Source: Doris montereyensis (Eukaryota; Mollusca; Gastropoda; Nudibranchia; Dorididae). From it: a stretch of 64,000 nt of DNA. The first letter of the stretch is position 1, and each line of letters starts with the position of its first letter. The notes beneath the pieces are model-generated. The model was not told the origin of the DNA and searched no databases. It saw only the letters and a list, made by a program, of their open reading frames with translations. The translations under genes were made by a program, and so were the position numbers. Below, piece by piece: positions 39,566 through 52,700 of the stretch. The DNA lies in assembly GCA_037039925.1 (NCBI GenBank), contig JAXRKP010000392.1, forward strand, positions 70,001 through 134,000, written 5' to 3'.

Positions 39566-39973
39566 TATCCTCAAAACTTGCATAAAAAATCAAAATACTT
39601 TAAACTCGTTATAAACACATCTATCAGTATCAGTATGATTTAAAAGAATTTACTCCAACCACTATTATGCATCAGGGTGAAAGAACTTAGGGACAACAAC
39701 AAGTCTGAGAGTAAAGTGAATCTAAGGTATAGGTATTACAAAATTCATCATTTGAGGATTGGCATTATTATTCATAATAAATTTCATAAGTCACGTACAA
39801 AAAATTCATAATAGGTGAAGAATCAGAATCCACAAACAAATTTTTTTTCTTTGCTTTGCATGTTTTCACAGTCAATAAAACTTGGATATCATTTAAATAT
39901 AATATATTTGTAATCAACATTCAATCGACTTTCCGTTCTCACTCCTGAATAATTTTTAAAAAAAAATTTATTA

Positions 39974-42900
39974 TTATAAATGCATCACAGTCGGTTTGAC
40001 AACTGCCATTGCACTCTTATGACCTGTGTGAGAATGGGAAACTTTGGCGGCGGGGTTTTCAAAGGCAGAGTTATGGGACTTGCTGCTGGACGTCCATGTT
40101 TGCTGACTAAAATTGCCTTTGTCGTCCTTGCCAGACAGCAATGATGATGAGGTCGGCCATGAATGGTAGTTGTGAGGATTGTGTTGAAGTTGAAGCTGAT
40201 GACCCAAACCGGAGGGAAGATTTTCATCTTCCAAGAGCTGAGCTTGAGAATGCCCTTGTGACTGCGATGATTGTCCGTAGTTCATGAAATGATTTTGCAT
40301 GTGGCTGTCCTCACCATTGTTGCCAGGTGGTACATTGGGCTGTGATGATGACAAAGCAGCAAAGGCACTTGAGGACTGTTGAACTCTTTGGTGGGGGTTT
40401 TGACCTTTTACGGGCGATGGATACTGCGGTTCAGGTTTTGGGATGTACGGGGACTGGTAGCTGCCGGATTGGTGAGACGAACACGTTGATGATGGGGTGC
40501 TGTATCTATTTTTGTGACCATTTGAGTCTGTGGCACTGGTCTGGCCTGTTCTTCTGTTGTTGGAGTTGGACCTGTGACTTTGATCTGATCCATGAGGTCT
40601 GAGCTTCTGCTATTGGGCGTAAAGCTGTCAGGGGTGATTATCTGTTGCCCCTGTGTTCCTGAGAGCGACTTTTGGGATCTGTCTCTGTTTTGACCATCTG
40701 ACATTCTTTGTCCACTGCCGTTCTGTCTGTGCATGCTGGCTTTGGTTCAGATGTGCTACAGCTGCACTCGCACTTGCACCATTTTCATTGTTGCTGTGCA
40801 GAATAATTTGGTTGTGTGATGTCATTGTTATTCTCAGGAGAATTCTGAATGCTGAATGGAGTGACCAAGTGTGATAGTGACTCAAACGTGTTGAAATGCT
40901 TGTTTAGGTTTTTTTGACAGAACTTGGTCCGTCTCGTTGACCGTGTGACAGGTCCTGCTTGGAATGACCGCCGCGGCTTTCTGTATCAGACACAGGGGTG
41001 TTGGATTTCCCGTGACTACTCTGGGTGGCGAATGGCGGCGTGCTGTCGAGGTTGCGTCTAGATACCGGAGTGGACGTCATGGATGGTGGTTTGTCATTGA
41101 TGTCCAGAAGACCCTCGGCACTCGGCTGCTCACTGTGGGGTCTCTTCTCGAATCTGTCGATAAGGGGAAGTAACAGTGGCTGGGGACACCTTCTGTCTAC
41201 CTTGTGACTGCACTCGTCTAGACGTTGGAGTGTTTTTATCCTCCAAATCCCGTCTCGACAAGTGCCCCTGACTACCTTTGAGAGGAATTTACGTTATCTG
41301 AGGTGTAAAAATCGAATTTCTTGATCCTGTCGGCTTTAATAGCACTTCTGCTTTCTCTGTCAATCAGATCATGAGCACTGGCACTTCTCCTGCCGGGAAC
41401 AGGAACAGTGTTTGATCCTCCATGCGGAAGTTTCTCGTTTTCATCTCTCTTACCGTCAATAGATTGGCCGCTGTTTGGAGTGTTTTTGTCGGTGACAACT
41501 TTTCCAGAATGCAATGGCGGCGTGTTTGGAACATCTCTAGACCCGTGGTTTCTATCTCTTTGGTTTTTAGGATAGTCGTTTGTGTTTGGGGATAAAAACT
41601 GATGCTGCTGGCCTTGGGTAGGAGTGTCGTTAAACTGATACCCTCCAAAAGGAGAGACGTGAATAGGGAGGCGTGGTACTGGCTCGGTTGGGTGGCATCA
41701 CAGTGTACGACGTGGGAGCGCCAGGTATTTTATTACCAAACGATCCCCTGTTCTGATTTGGGCCGTAGGCGTGGTAAGCCCACCCCAACGTATTGTTCGC
41801 TTTTCTTCAGCAGCTCTTGCTTGTAGCTTTCAGACGCTACGGACAGTTGAGGAACGTGGACAGGCTCGGCCTGACCTCGATAGCTCCGTCCATCCTGGGA
41901 TCTAACTTTGTTTGGTTCTCGTAGTTGGGAATCAATCTGGCTTTGTACACTGGCACAGCGTTGGTTCTGACTAATTTTTGGTCCGATACTGTGGGGACCG
42001 CAGCTACCACACTTCTTTTTGGAGGCTGTTGTTGTTGTTGTTGTTGTTGTTGTTTGGTGTTGGTGGTGGCGGTGATGATGGTGGTAGTATTGACGTTGAT
42101 ACTGTTTTTTCCTGTTGTCACTGTCCACACTGTCACTGGAGGGTCTGTTTTCAGAACTGCCGCCACTGTTTTTGCTGCTGTTGTTGTTATTATTAGTCAT
42201 ACTATCAAAGGAGAGCCTGTTTTCAGTATTACCAGGAAAATGGCCTGGAAAATGTTCATCGTGGTCTTCTCTCAGAGTAGAATCAGAAGCTCTGTCAAAT
42301 ACGTCTGAGATACTGATGTTACTCCCCAAGGCAATTGCTGCTCTGTAACGTGGCAAAGATGGCTTCATACTGCTGCTGGCACTCGTAGTCTCTGACGGGT
42401 TGGACATAACATCACTGTTCATGTCCTCAGTGGGTGCATTGGCATAGGGCCTGGATATGTATCTATTTTCTTTCCCACTTTTGACGCTGCTAATCGTAGA
42501 CGGCAGTGACTCGACGTCGTCCCTAAAGTGCAATGGCGAAAGGACACGGCTTGGGGCGGCTCTGGTCTCAGGGCTGGGATGGATGAGTTCTGGTAATCTG
42601 GACCGGTGATCTCACTTTGATCTTCAGCGACTCTCAACTCATCCCTGGTTTTCATTTGACCATTTGGACTTTGAGGAAGATCACCTCGTATTCCATCTCA
42701 TGAAAAGACTCTGGAACATAGACTTGAAGATTGGTAGGAGGGGAAAAGGCACCCTGGTCTCGATTACGAAGGTTTCACTTCTCTGGATTTTCTGCCACTA
42801 TTGCTGCCAGACAGCTTCTGTACAAAAGTGTTTTTCAATTTATTCAGAGGAGCAGCGACGCCTTTTGGTGACGACTGATGAAATCCATCTTCCTGAGCAC

Positions 42901-43758
42901 CACCACGAGAGGGTGTTTTTCTTTGCTCTTTCTTTAATAGATTTTTAAAAACGGACTTTTCTTTGAATAATCTCCATTGGGTGATACTGGCACTTGAGAT
43001 TCTGGCGATCTTGGATAATCGGATGAGGGTTGTCTGTGGTCATGGTGAGATGGAGCTTGAGGACCTGGCGATGACAAAACGGTGGCTTCAGGGAAGCCAA
43101 AATTGTCATCTGACATGCCAGGAGCGATAACGGACATGGATGGCTGAGCTTGAACGAATGAGACCGGTTTTCCCAAGTGAATTGTTGGGCCTGAGGGCGA
43201 AGGGGATGAGATGGTCGGACTTATGTGGTTAATGGGTAGAGGTTTGATGACATTGGGTTGTATGGCTTTAATTGGTTTTGGCGATGACGTGCTGTTTTCG
43301 TGGTCATAACTGGCGTGTTTAGAACTCTTCTCTCTATTCGGATCAGAATCGCCACTGCCATATTTAGGCTCTGTTCTATGTTTGGCGGTTTCCTTTTCTC
43401 AAGATACATGGCACTGTTTGCGTATTGGGGCGCAGGTTCCTGAGATTTCTTGTGGTGATGGTGGTTGAGGTGGTTGTTGTGCCCAGATTGAGGACAACTC
43501 TGATCTCCGTGTGGCGCAGGCACATGAGCAATAGCAGACTTGGCAGGGTGTGACGACGGTGGCTGTGATGACATTTGAGGAGGGCTCATGTTGTTGGGTT
43601 GCAATTCCATGGTGTAGCGACCGACGGATTCGATCCCAGAGCTGATGTGCTGCAACTGCTGGGCTTTGCTGGCATCCATCTCGTCTTCATGTTGAAAGCT
43701 GGCCAAGTGTTTCATCATCACCGACTTGAGATTGTTGAAACCGGGGAGAGGAGCAAGA
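39974..43758 (-). CDS. Formin last coding exon: long low-complexity tail, many frame breaks
   Basis: Begins after a ttccctttcag acceptor with LAPLPGFNNLKSVMMKHLAS and runs about 3.8 kb to the stop after KPTVMHL. It is rich in Ser, Pro, Gln, His and Asn, with a CAA run at 42024-42053. Readable segments shift frame near 43380, 43190, 42940, 42770, 42670, 42530, 41740, 41280, 41120 and 40900, and probably again to 40400. Recurrent proline-directed motifs occur (NTPTSRR, STPVSRR, NTPVSD, NTPPLHS, NTPNSGQ). No known domain is seen. The tail may bind microtubules or regulators, as long tails of some formins do, but nothing here shows that. Intron positions inside the stretch cannot be ruled out. 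Confidence 0.7.
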
Positions 43759-46700
43759 CTGAAAGGGAAGACAGACAAAAAACATTAAATGTTATTTCTT
43801 AAGAAGAAGAAGTTAATTGATTAATTGATTCACATTGATTTAAAATTCATCCCATCCACCATATGCGGTGATCTCAGGCTGAATGCAGAGGAAACAGCAA
43901 GATAAAAGATAGGTGAAAGAGTGAAAGAACAGAAGTAGGACCTACCGGTAGTGCCTGACAACCACCCACAAGAAGAAGTTATTATACCAATTGTAAGAAA
44001 TGCTATTGGTATCAATTAATATGTTAAAAAAGAACATTTTCTTGTTTGCTTTTAACATCAAGAAAACATAGAACTGAAATACGTGCATGTACATACACAT
44101 ACACTATATTTTTTTCTGGCCCTCCTGTCAAACCAGTGGTAAAAATTAGTCTTTTCCGATTTGGTGAAAGTTAAAGTCGGTGTGGAAAGCAATGGCAAAG
44201 TATCATATTAGGCCATGTCTGCGAGGACAATCAGGCCTCTACTCCTGGTTACCGTATGTTCATGTTCAACTCTGAGTATGATTTCAAGTAATTGATCATT
44301 TACATATCTGCTTTAATTGCACTACCTTCGTATTTGACATCTGTCTAGATAACTTTGACAAGCTAGGTGTGTGTTGAAAATAACAACATTGACAAAAATA
44401 TGGCTGACTGAGGTTGGGGGAGGGGGGGGGGGTTCCACAACATTGTACTCTTAGGAAAGATACTTCATTCTGCTTTCTTAACTGGACTCAGGTGTGAATG
44501 AATACCCTGCTGTAGGTAGAGAAAGATCTTGTCAGAGTGTTAGTAAAAAGCACCCAATAGGCTGTTGTACTGTATGCTTCCCAGGGAGTTGAATGATGTA
44601 CAGTCGGTGAGCCTACATTTGTGTGGGGATTACAGACTATAAATCCCTCATTATCTTTTTTATCTTTCATTTGCCAAAAACAAAACAAAAAATTACCAAA
44701 ACACAAACACAGGAAACTCACCAGCTGACTCTTGGTTGCCAACTCCTGCGTGAATTTGGGCGTGCGATGTTCCTGTGCGCCAACTTCCAGTAGTACTTGC
44801 AGTCATGGAGGAAGGATGCCCACAGCTGTTGGATCAAAATCATACAACGTTCAATTTGGCACATTTTTCATTGGTACAAAAATGTAAATAATTCTGAAAT
44901 CAAAATCATCTATGTAAACAATAAAATTAAAAACCATAAGAGTTCCATTAAAAGTCAAGATTATTTCATTGAAATTTACCCTGTCCATTGTCTGCCGTGA
45001 TCTCAGGGTGAATAAAGAAAGTTTTGTTTGTTTGTTTCATTACAATTTACCCCATTAAGCTACATGCAGTGATCTCAGGGTGAATTAAAAGGAAACAGCA
45101 AGGTGAAAAAGTGAAAGGCAAGAGGTAGGACCTACCAATAGGGCCTGTCGGCCACAATGGTAGTCATGAGCTACCTTTCACTTATATCCTTAAAAATCAC
45201 AGCAATGAAATAAATACAACAAGAACATCTGAGTATTCTACAGGAAAACTGCAAAGTCACAAGAAATGTTTTGGCAGTGCACACAGCATCTCTAGTTTTA
45301 TTCTTTGCGTAGTTTGGGTGTCAAATAGTCTCCAAACACAAAGCCAAATATATATTTCAATTGGAATTTAAAAAAATAGGTTATATTATCGCCTCTCGCA
45401 GTTTAATTCTAATTTAATTAGTCGCTTCCTTCAAGGCCCATAGAGCTGGACCTTATTCTGGTTTCTATAGCATGAAGTGGAACAAGTTGCTGGCCTGATG
45501 CAGGTTTTACTCCCCAGCCAATGCTGGTACCAATTTGCGCTTGTATCAATGGGGAAATGCGTGACAGTGTCTTTCACAAGGAATGCAACATATTTCTTTT
45601 GTATTCGTATAATTGTTGAATTTCATGCCCCTTGTTTCTGCCCAGTTTTGCAAAACATCCAAATGATTTTGTAATAAGTGGTGGTCATTTCTGTTTGTTA
45701 TTTTCCTATTTAAGGCAGTGCACATAACATCTTAAACTTTATTCTCTGAGTAGTACTGGTATCAAATTGTCTCCAAACACAGAGGCCAAAACATACGTAC
45801 ATTGGTTCAAGGCCTCTAATATTCATAAACACACGTAAGAAGCATGCGGTCGATCTTTTGAAAGACAAATCTCATATCCCATATATCCTGGAGTTGCACG
45901 TTTAGACAGTTTCACCGATGATATTGTGTCTTCTTTGTCTCTCAGCTCCATGTGGAGCACAGGCCATCAACAAAGAGCTGTTAGTCATCACAATTCTACA
46001 CCAACATCTGGAGCTCTCCCAGGTCTCTCCTCCATGTCATTCTGTGTCGCCCTCTAGATCTTTTCCCTTGTTGATTCCATGACAAACTTTGTCTGGCTAC
46101 GTTGGTGTTTGATCTCTCATCATATGGCTATATGATATGATATTGTGTACATGATGTAATTGATTAAATTAGTTTTCTACTCACTTGGAAGAAACTGTAG
46201 GGTGTGGAGGATTCTTCACTTTCATTAAGAATGCAACAGTTTTTCGAAATTCAAACTTTGTGTCATCCAGTAATCTTTGTTCCTCAGCCAGCACCTCAAC
46301 AGCTGAAAATATTGCAAAATTTAAAATAGAATCAACATTTAGTAAAATATCTACACTCTCGGCATCTTGAAAAAAACACAATTTAATCAAAAAAACACAT
46401 TGAATCAAAAAAACCAAAAACGTTGAAATGCAAAAACAAAAAGTCATCAGTCTGAGAAATAAATATTTATATTACATCCTGTGTGATATTAAATACTATT
46501 GTAAGATCGAGTCCTTATTCGATACCGAGATTATGGTTAGGCATGAACAGTACTATTACAACGTTTTAATTATAAAACCTATTTAAAATGGCGGATTGGG
46601 TGAATGCAAATTCTACTCAATGCCTGAAACAGTAAAACTTTCCTTAATTAAACATCACTTTTGGTATAAAAAAATCCTGAAATGAAAACAATGTTGGGAT

Positions 46701-49700
46701 CGTTCAGAACCTACAGATAAAATACAGTTACTCTTTGTGGCACTACAGAGCCTTTGTCAAAGAGCCTTTGAACGTCCAACTCATGGCAACAGAGCCTTTG
46801 ACACTGTCCAACCTGGCAACAGAGCCTTTGACACTCAAAGAACGTCCAACTCATGGCAACAGAGCATTTGACACTCAAAGAACGTCCAACTCAGAGTTAC
46901 GTATAAAGATATTCTGACACATGGATAATGCTTGACCAACCTGACGTCATGAAATTTTCACTGGTGACTTTCAATGTCTGGTCTGGTTCAGGCTGCCTTG
47001 TTTCCTTGACAAACTCTCCAGCTACGATGAAAACATGAAAAGAAATAAGAACAAAATTATAAACAAAAGACAGAAATGTCTATACCATTACCCTACCATT
47101 CAGACGTATAAAAGCCAAGTTGTCCATTTTATTTTTTTTGCACAAGTCAATAGGCCACTGTCTAATAATCAACATATGATCCAAACCATGGGCAGTTGGA
47201 ACCCATGGGGTCGCCCTAAGGGCATGTGGAGATGAGAGATGGAGACAGAGATGAGAAGTTGCAGGTATTGTTGACAACAACTGGAAACAAATGTGTGAAA
47301 TAGACAGCTCAGACGGAGGCTTACTATCCACAACCTTTGCCCCTACCATAGGGACCATGTGTGATAAGTTCATTTGAATTTACCCTGTCCATCATATGTG
47401 ATGATCTTAGGGTGAAATAAAACGAAACAGCAAGATGAAAGAAAGATGTGAAAATTTGTTTGTTTCTTTGATGTAACCCTGTCCACCGTGGCGGTGATCT
47501 CAGGGTTCGTAACTGACAAATTTTTCTGACAACCATCCAGGTAGCACTAGATCTGTTGATACACTCTGATTTCTTACAAAATGAAAAAAAAATGGTTTCC
47601 AAAATCAATATTTAGAAAAAGAGTTTGTAAATTCTTCTTTTGGAATAATAGTTCATTCCTATATCGATCAGATCAGAGCACTCATTAAAACATGTTAAAT
47701 AGTAAGAAGGCAATCACACGTGATAGGAAGGTTGTCATGGGTCAACAGGAAAATGAGCCACAAATGAAATAAGGCAATCACTTTTACATTTGGCATTTCT
47801 GTCATTTTTGGGGCCACAGTGGGATGAAGGCTGGTCACTTCATGGGATTCATAGATGTGAAAGAGTGGGATTACCACTTGATTACCACTTTATAGATGTA
47901 AAAGAGTGGGATTACCACTTTATAGATGTGTGAGTGGGATTGCCACTTTATAGATGTGAAAGAGTGGGATTACCACTTTATAGATGTAAAAGAGTGGGAT
48001 TACTACTTTATAGATGTGAAAGAGTGGGTAAAAGAGTGGGATTACCACTTTATAGATGTAAAAGATTGAGATTACCACTTTATAGATGAAAGAGTGGGAT
48101 TACCACTTCATAGATGTGAAAGAAGGGAGTGAAAGAGTGGGATTACCACTTCATAGATGTGAAAGAGTGAGATTCACTTTATAGATGTGAAAGAGTAGGA
48201 TTACCACTTTATAGATGTCATAGATGTGAAAGAGTGAGATTACCACTTCATAGATGTGAAAGAAGGAGTGAAAGAGTGGGATTACCACTTTATAGATGTA
48301 AAGAGTGAGATTACCACTTTATAGATGTGAAAGAGTGGGATTACCACTTCATAGATGTGAAAGAGTGGGAGTGAAAGAGTGGGATTACCACTTCATAGAT
48401 GCGAAAGAGTGAGATTACCACTTTATAGATGTGAAGAGTGGGATTACCACTTTATAGATGTGAAAGAGTGGGATTACCACTTCTAGATGTGAAAGAGTGG
48501 GATTACCACTTCATAGATGTGAAAGAGTGGGATTACCACTTTATAGATGTGAAAGAGTGGGATTACCACTTCATAGATGTGAAAGAGTGGGATTACCACT
48601 TTATAGATGTGAAAGAGTGGGATTACCATAGATGTGAAAGAGTGGGAGTGAAGAAAGGGATTACCACTTCATAGATGTCAAAGAGTGAGATTACCACTTT
48701 ATAGATGTGAAGAGTGGGATTACCACTTTATAGATGTAAAAGAGTGGGATTACCACTTCATAGATGTGAAAGAGTGGGATTACCACTTTATAGATGTGAA
48801 AAAGTGGGATTACCACTTCATAGATGTAAAAGAGTGGGATTACCACTTTATAGATGTAAAAGAGTGAGATTACCACTTTATAGATGTAAAAGAGTGGGAT
48901 TACTACTTTATAGATGTGAAAGAGTGGGATTACCACTTCATAGATGTGAAAGAGTGGGATTACCACTTTATAGATGTGAAAGAGTGGGATTACCACTTTA
49001 TAGATGTGAAAGAGTGGGATTACCACTTCACAGATGTGAAAGAGTGGGATTACCTCTTCATAGATGTGAAAGAGTGGGAGTGAAAGAAAAGATAGAGGGC
49101 ATACCAGTATTCACCGGGAATATCACCTGAACCTAACATGCACAGAGAGTTACCACTAGTAGCGTCTGTGGTAGACTGGTTGGACTGCTTGGCTTAGGAT
49201 CATGAGGTCTCGGGCTCATATCCTAGCAAGCTAAGACTGACATTGCTTTCCTTGGGAAAAGCCGTAACACATATTTTTCCCCCTCGACCCAGGTGTAAAT
49301 GAGTGCAAGTGCTAGCTTGGGAGTAAAAACCTGCGTCAGACTAGCATGCTGGCCAGTAGGAGATTACTATCACCTATTCCACTTCAGACCATAGAAACCG
49401 GGATAATCTCTGGCTCTATGGGCCTTCATAGCCTTAAAGAAACTTTACTCACTTACATAGACCATTGAATACAAGTAAAACACCACAACTTGCAAAAATT
49501 GACCAGCCGTAAATTTCATTCACACGTTTGTGATATCTAGATTAGACTGCATTGTTTGGTATGAAACTGTTGTCAGTCAGAAGCATGAACATAACAATAA
49601 CACCTTTTTACTTATGTGTCTTCAGTATGCTTTACAAAGTTATACTCTTGTTGGCTTGTTGGGGTTATCAAAAATGAGGTTCATACTTACTTTATTCATT

Positions 49701-52700
49701 ACGAAGCTTAGTTCATCTTTGAGTTCTTTCAGAGCTCGCTGAATGTCTTCAAAAGAAACCTGAAAAGTGTAAAAGCAAATATTTTAAAAAGAAGTAACAT
49801 TTACAATTCAAACATAATGAATTTGGCTGCAGACATAAAATGCAATAAAAAATGTTTGCCATGATAACATTTCATACTGCCAGATAGACCACAACTTCAG
49901 AGGAAAACTGCTATAAAACAAAGTGAATAAATTTGACTTCTTTTGGACTCATGACAAAATTCCCAATCAGCCTACAGCCTGTAGACTTCCTGACCACTGC
50001 AGATACCACTGTCCTCGTTCTCCAGTTGTTGCTAACAATAGCTGAGATGTCAGCTCAAGAATGCCTGGCGTTCTATATTACCCAACCTAACAATAAACTA
50101 CTCTAATGGGCCATGCTCTCTCTCGGCCTTGTGAACTGCCTGAGCTTCGGCATTCATTGGGGGACTTATTCATCTTACTTTTGTAACTTTATTTTTTTCC
50201 TTCCTCTTCTGCCTTTCAGCGTCTAAGTGAGTGCTATTTTCTCTCGTCGGCTCGGCATACAGCCTCCATTGGAGAAATGTCGCATAACCTCAGTGTTTCA
50301 TGAACCCTATGGATCCATCTCATTCTTGGCCTACCTCTTGATCTGGCTCATGACCATTCTGTTGTTGTTTGAGCTGCTGGTTGACTTAGTGACCTTCTTA
50401 CGATGTGACGGAACCATTTTTATTCTTCGGTTCTCTATGAGCTGTAGACATGGTGTTACTCCTACAGCATCTTCGATGACGTCATTTTTTCTCATGCTGT
50501 CTTTCTTATTGATATCTAATGTATTGATGCCCCCCCCCCCCCCCCCTCTCATTGCCAAGGTTCCTGTAGCTGGCCGTCAGCCCCCTGAGGCTTAGCAAGC
50601 ATTATGGTTGCTGTTTCAAGGGTTCTCTAAGAGCCCAAACGAACCATGTCAATTTGTCAATTATTGAAGAAGAAGAAGAAGAAGAAGAAGGTCGATCATG
50701 ATCTGTTAAAGATCAGCTTAAAGATAAAATAAGAATGACTCAATCTGGTTATGAAACATACATGGTCCTATCTTACGCTGCCAACAGAAATCAAACTCAA
50801 CTGCGGCACTGAAGACTTTCGAAAACAGAATAAAAAACATCACTTTAAAATCTAAATTGGATTAACATTTTGCAGTCAAATTCAAAATCATATGAGTTAG
50901 TCAGTAATTATGAAGAAAAAAAGGTAAGATAAAAAAAATGTTTCAGTTTACGAAAAAATGAGTAAAGAATGAGGGTGAGGATGAGGTAAGGGTATGGGTT
51001 AGGGTGAGGGTAAGGGTGAGGGTAAGGGTAGGGTGAGGGTAAGGGTAAGGGTGAGGGTAAGGGTAAGGGTAAGGGGTAAGGGTGAGGGTAAGGGTTAGGG
51101 TGAGGGTGAGGATGAGGGTAAGGGTAAGGATTAGGGTGAGGGTAAGGGTGAGGGTAAGAGTTAGGTTGAGGGTGAGGGTAAGGGTTAGGGTGAGGGTGAG
51201 GGTGAGGATCAGAGTAAGGGTGAGGGTAAGGGTGAGGGTGAGGATCAGAGTAAGGGTGAGGGTAAGGATGAGGGTGAGAGTGAGGGTGAGTGAATGTGAG
51301 GGCAAGGGGTAGGGTGAGGGTGAAGGTGGGTGTGAGGTGAAGGTGGTTGTGAGGGTGAAGGTGAAAAAGAGGATGAGGGTGAGTGTCACCTGGGCAGCAT
51401 GCCGCATATTGGAAGGTTCTGGCAAACGAAAATGGGTCGGACATCCGTAAGTGAGGTCCGATTCAAATCTCTGGCAGTAGATCTTCATGACATGCTCCAG
51501 CAGGTTGCCCTTTCTCGTCTACACAATATGGTGAGGAACAAAAACATATAGAATGAATGCTAGCGTACGATCTACGAGCTGAGTATCTGCTAAATGAAGA
51601 AAAAAATGAAAACATGTCATGACTTTCATATAGATCTATGTTTCGTTTTTATAAAATCCTTTTGAAAATAAAAGGAAATGAGTAAATGGAGAAAAAATAT
51701 CTCAACTCAGTCACAAGTAATTAAAGTAGAAATTAACAGATGGAAAGCTTATGACTGTGATAGCTTTTCATTGAAATTTTTCTCATCCATTGTATGCAGT
51801 GATCTCAGGTAAATTAAGAGGAAACAACAAGATGAATGGTAAATGAAATAGTGAAAGGGCAAAAGTGGAATCTACCAGCAAAACTTTACCAACCATCCAA
51901 GATCAAGATAGCTGGTTAGCATTATGTCATGGCATTGTTCATCCCAAACAGCACTGTACTGACCTTGTCCTGAATGTACTTGAGGGAGTTGATTATCTCC
52001 AGGTTGAAGCCGTCTGCCTGTCCTTTGTCCGTGCCACCGTTCATGTAATTACCAACAGCCAGAATGGTCTCCAAAACATTTTTCAGAGCAAGGCTAGAAA
52101 AAGCAAAACAAAATCATTAAAGATATCATCATTGAAACAAACAACAAGGAAAGACATTTTTGTTTTTATAAACCAAGAACTCTTCATAATAATTTGTTGC
52201 CTGGAAAAAGTAGACAAACATTATGTGGAAAAAACGGATTTGTAAAATGTATTTATTAAACACTCCTTTAATTGCTAACAACAATAAACCAATAAGTTCC
52301 TTCAAGGCTGACAAGGCCCATAGTGCCAGTGCTGACCCTGATTTGCTGAAACATCCAGCATGAATTCACCTAACATAACAGATGACAATACACTGGTCAA
52401 TACACTGGTTTCCAGCTAAGTGCATGCCACCTAAGAACACAGCCTGCCTATGTGTGTTGTCATCACTCGAAACAGTATTTTTCTATATAAACTTACCCCA
52501 TTAAGTATATGGTTGCTGAGGACATCAGCTAAGATATTTTTTCTATATAAACTTACCCCATTAAGTATATGGTTGCTGAAGACTCCAGCTAAGATATTTT
52601 TCTATATAAACTTACCCCACTAAGTATATGACAAAGTTTGCTGAAGACTCCAGCTAAGATATTTTCTATATAAACTTACCCCATTAAGTATATGGTTGCT

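Larger units (their letters stand above)
32980..39973. other. Intergenic region between convergent SEH1 and formin
   Basis: Contains the arrays and SINE copies listed separately, plus AT-rich unique DNA (35770-36960) with a GTGT/GTAT run at 35991-36037. Poly(A) sites for both genes should lie here, but no single signal could be assigned. Confidence 0.6.

Noticed and set aside
50960..51380. Chromosome end
   Set aside because: Lies between two exons of one gene, so it is interstitial.
50908..51488. Long Pro/His- and Thr/Leu-rich minus-strand frames
   Set aside because: Readings of the telomere-like tract. The real content is the formin exon 51390-51518.
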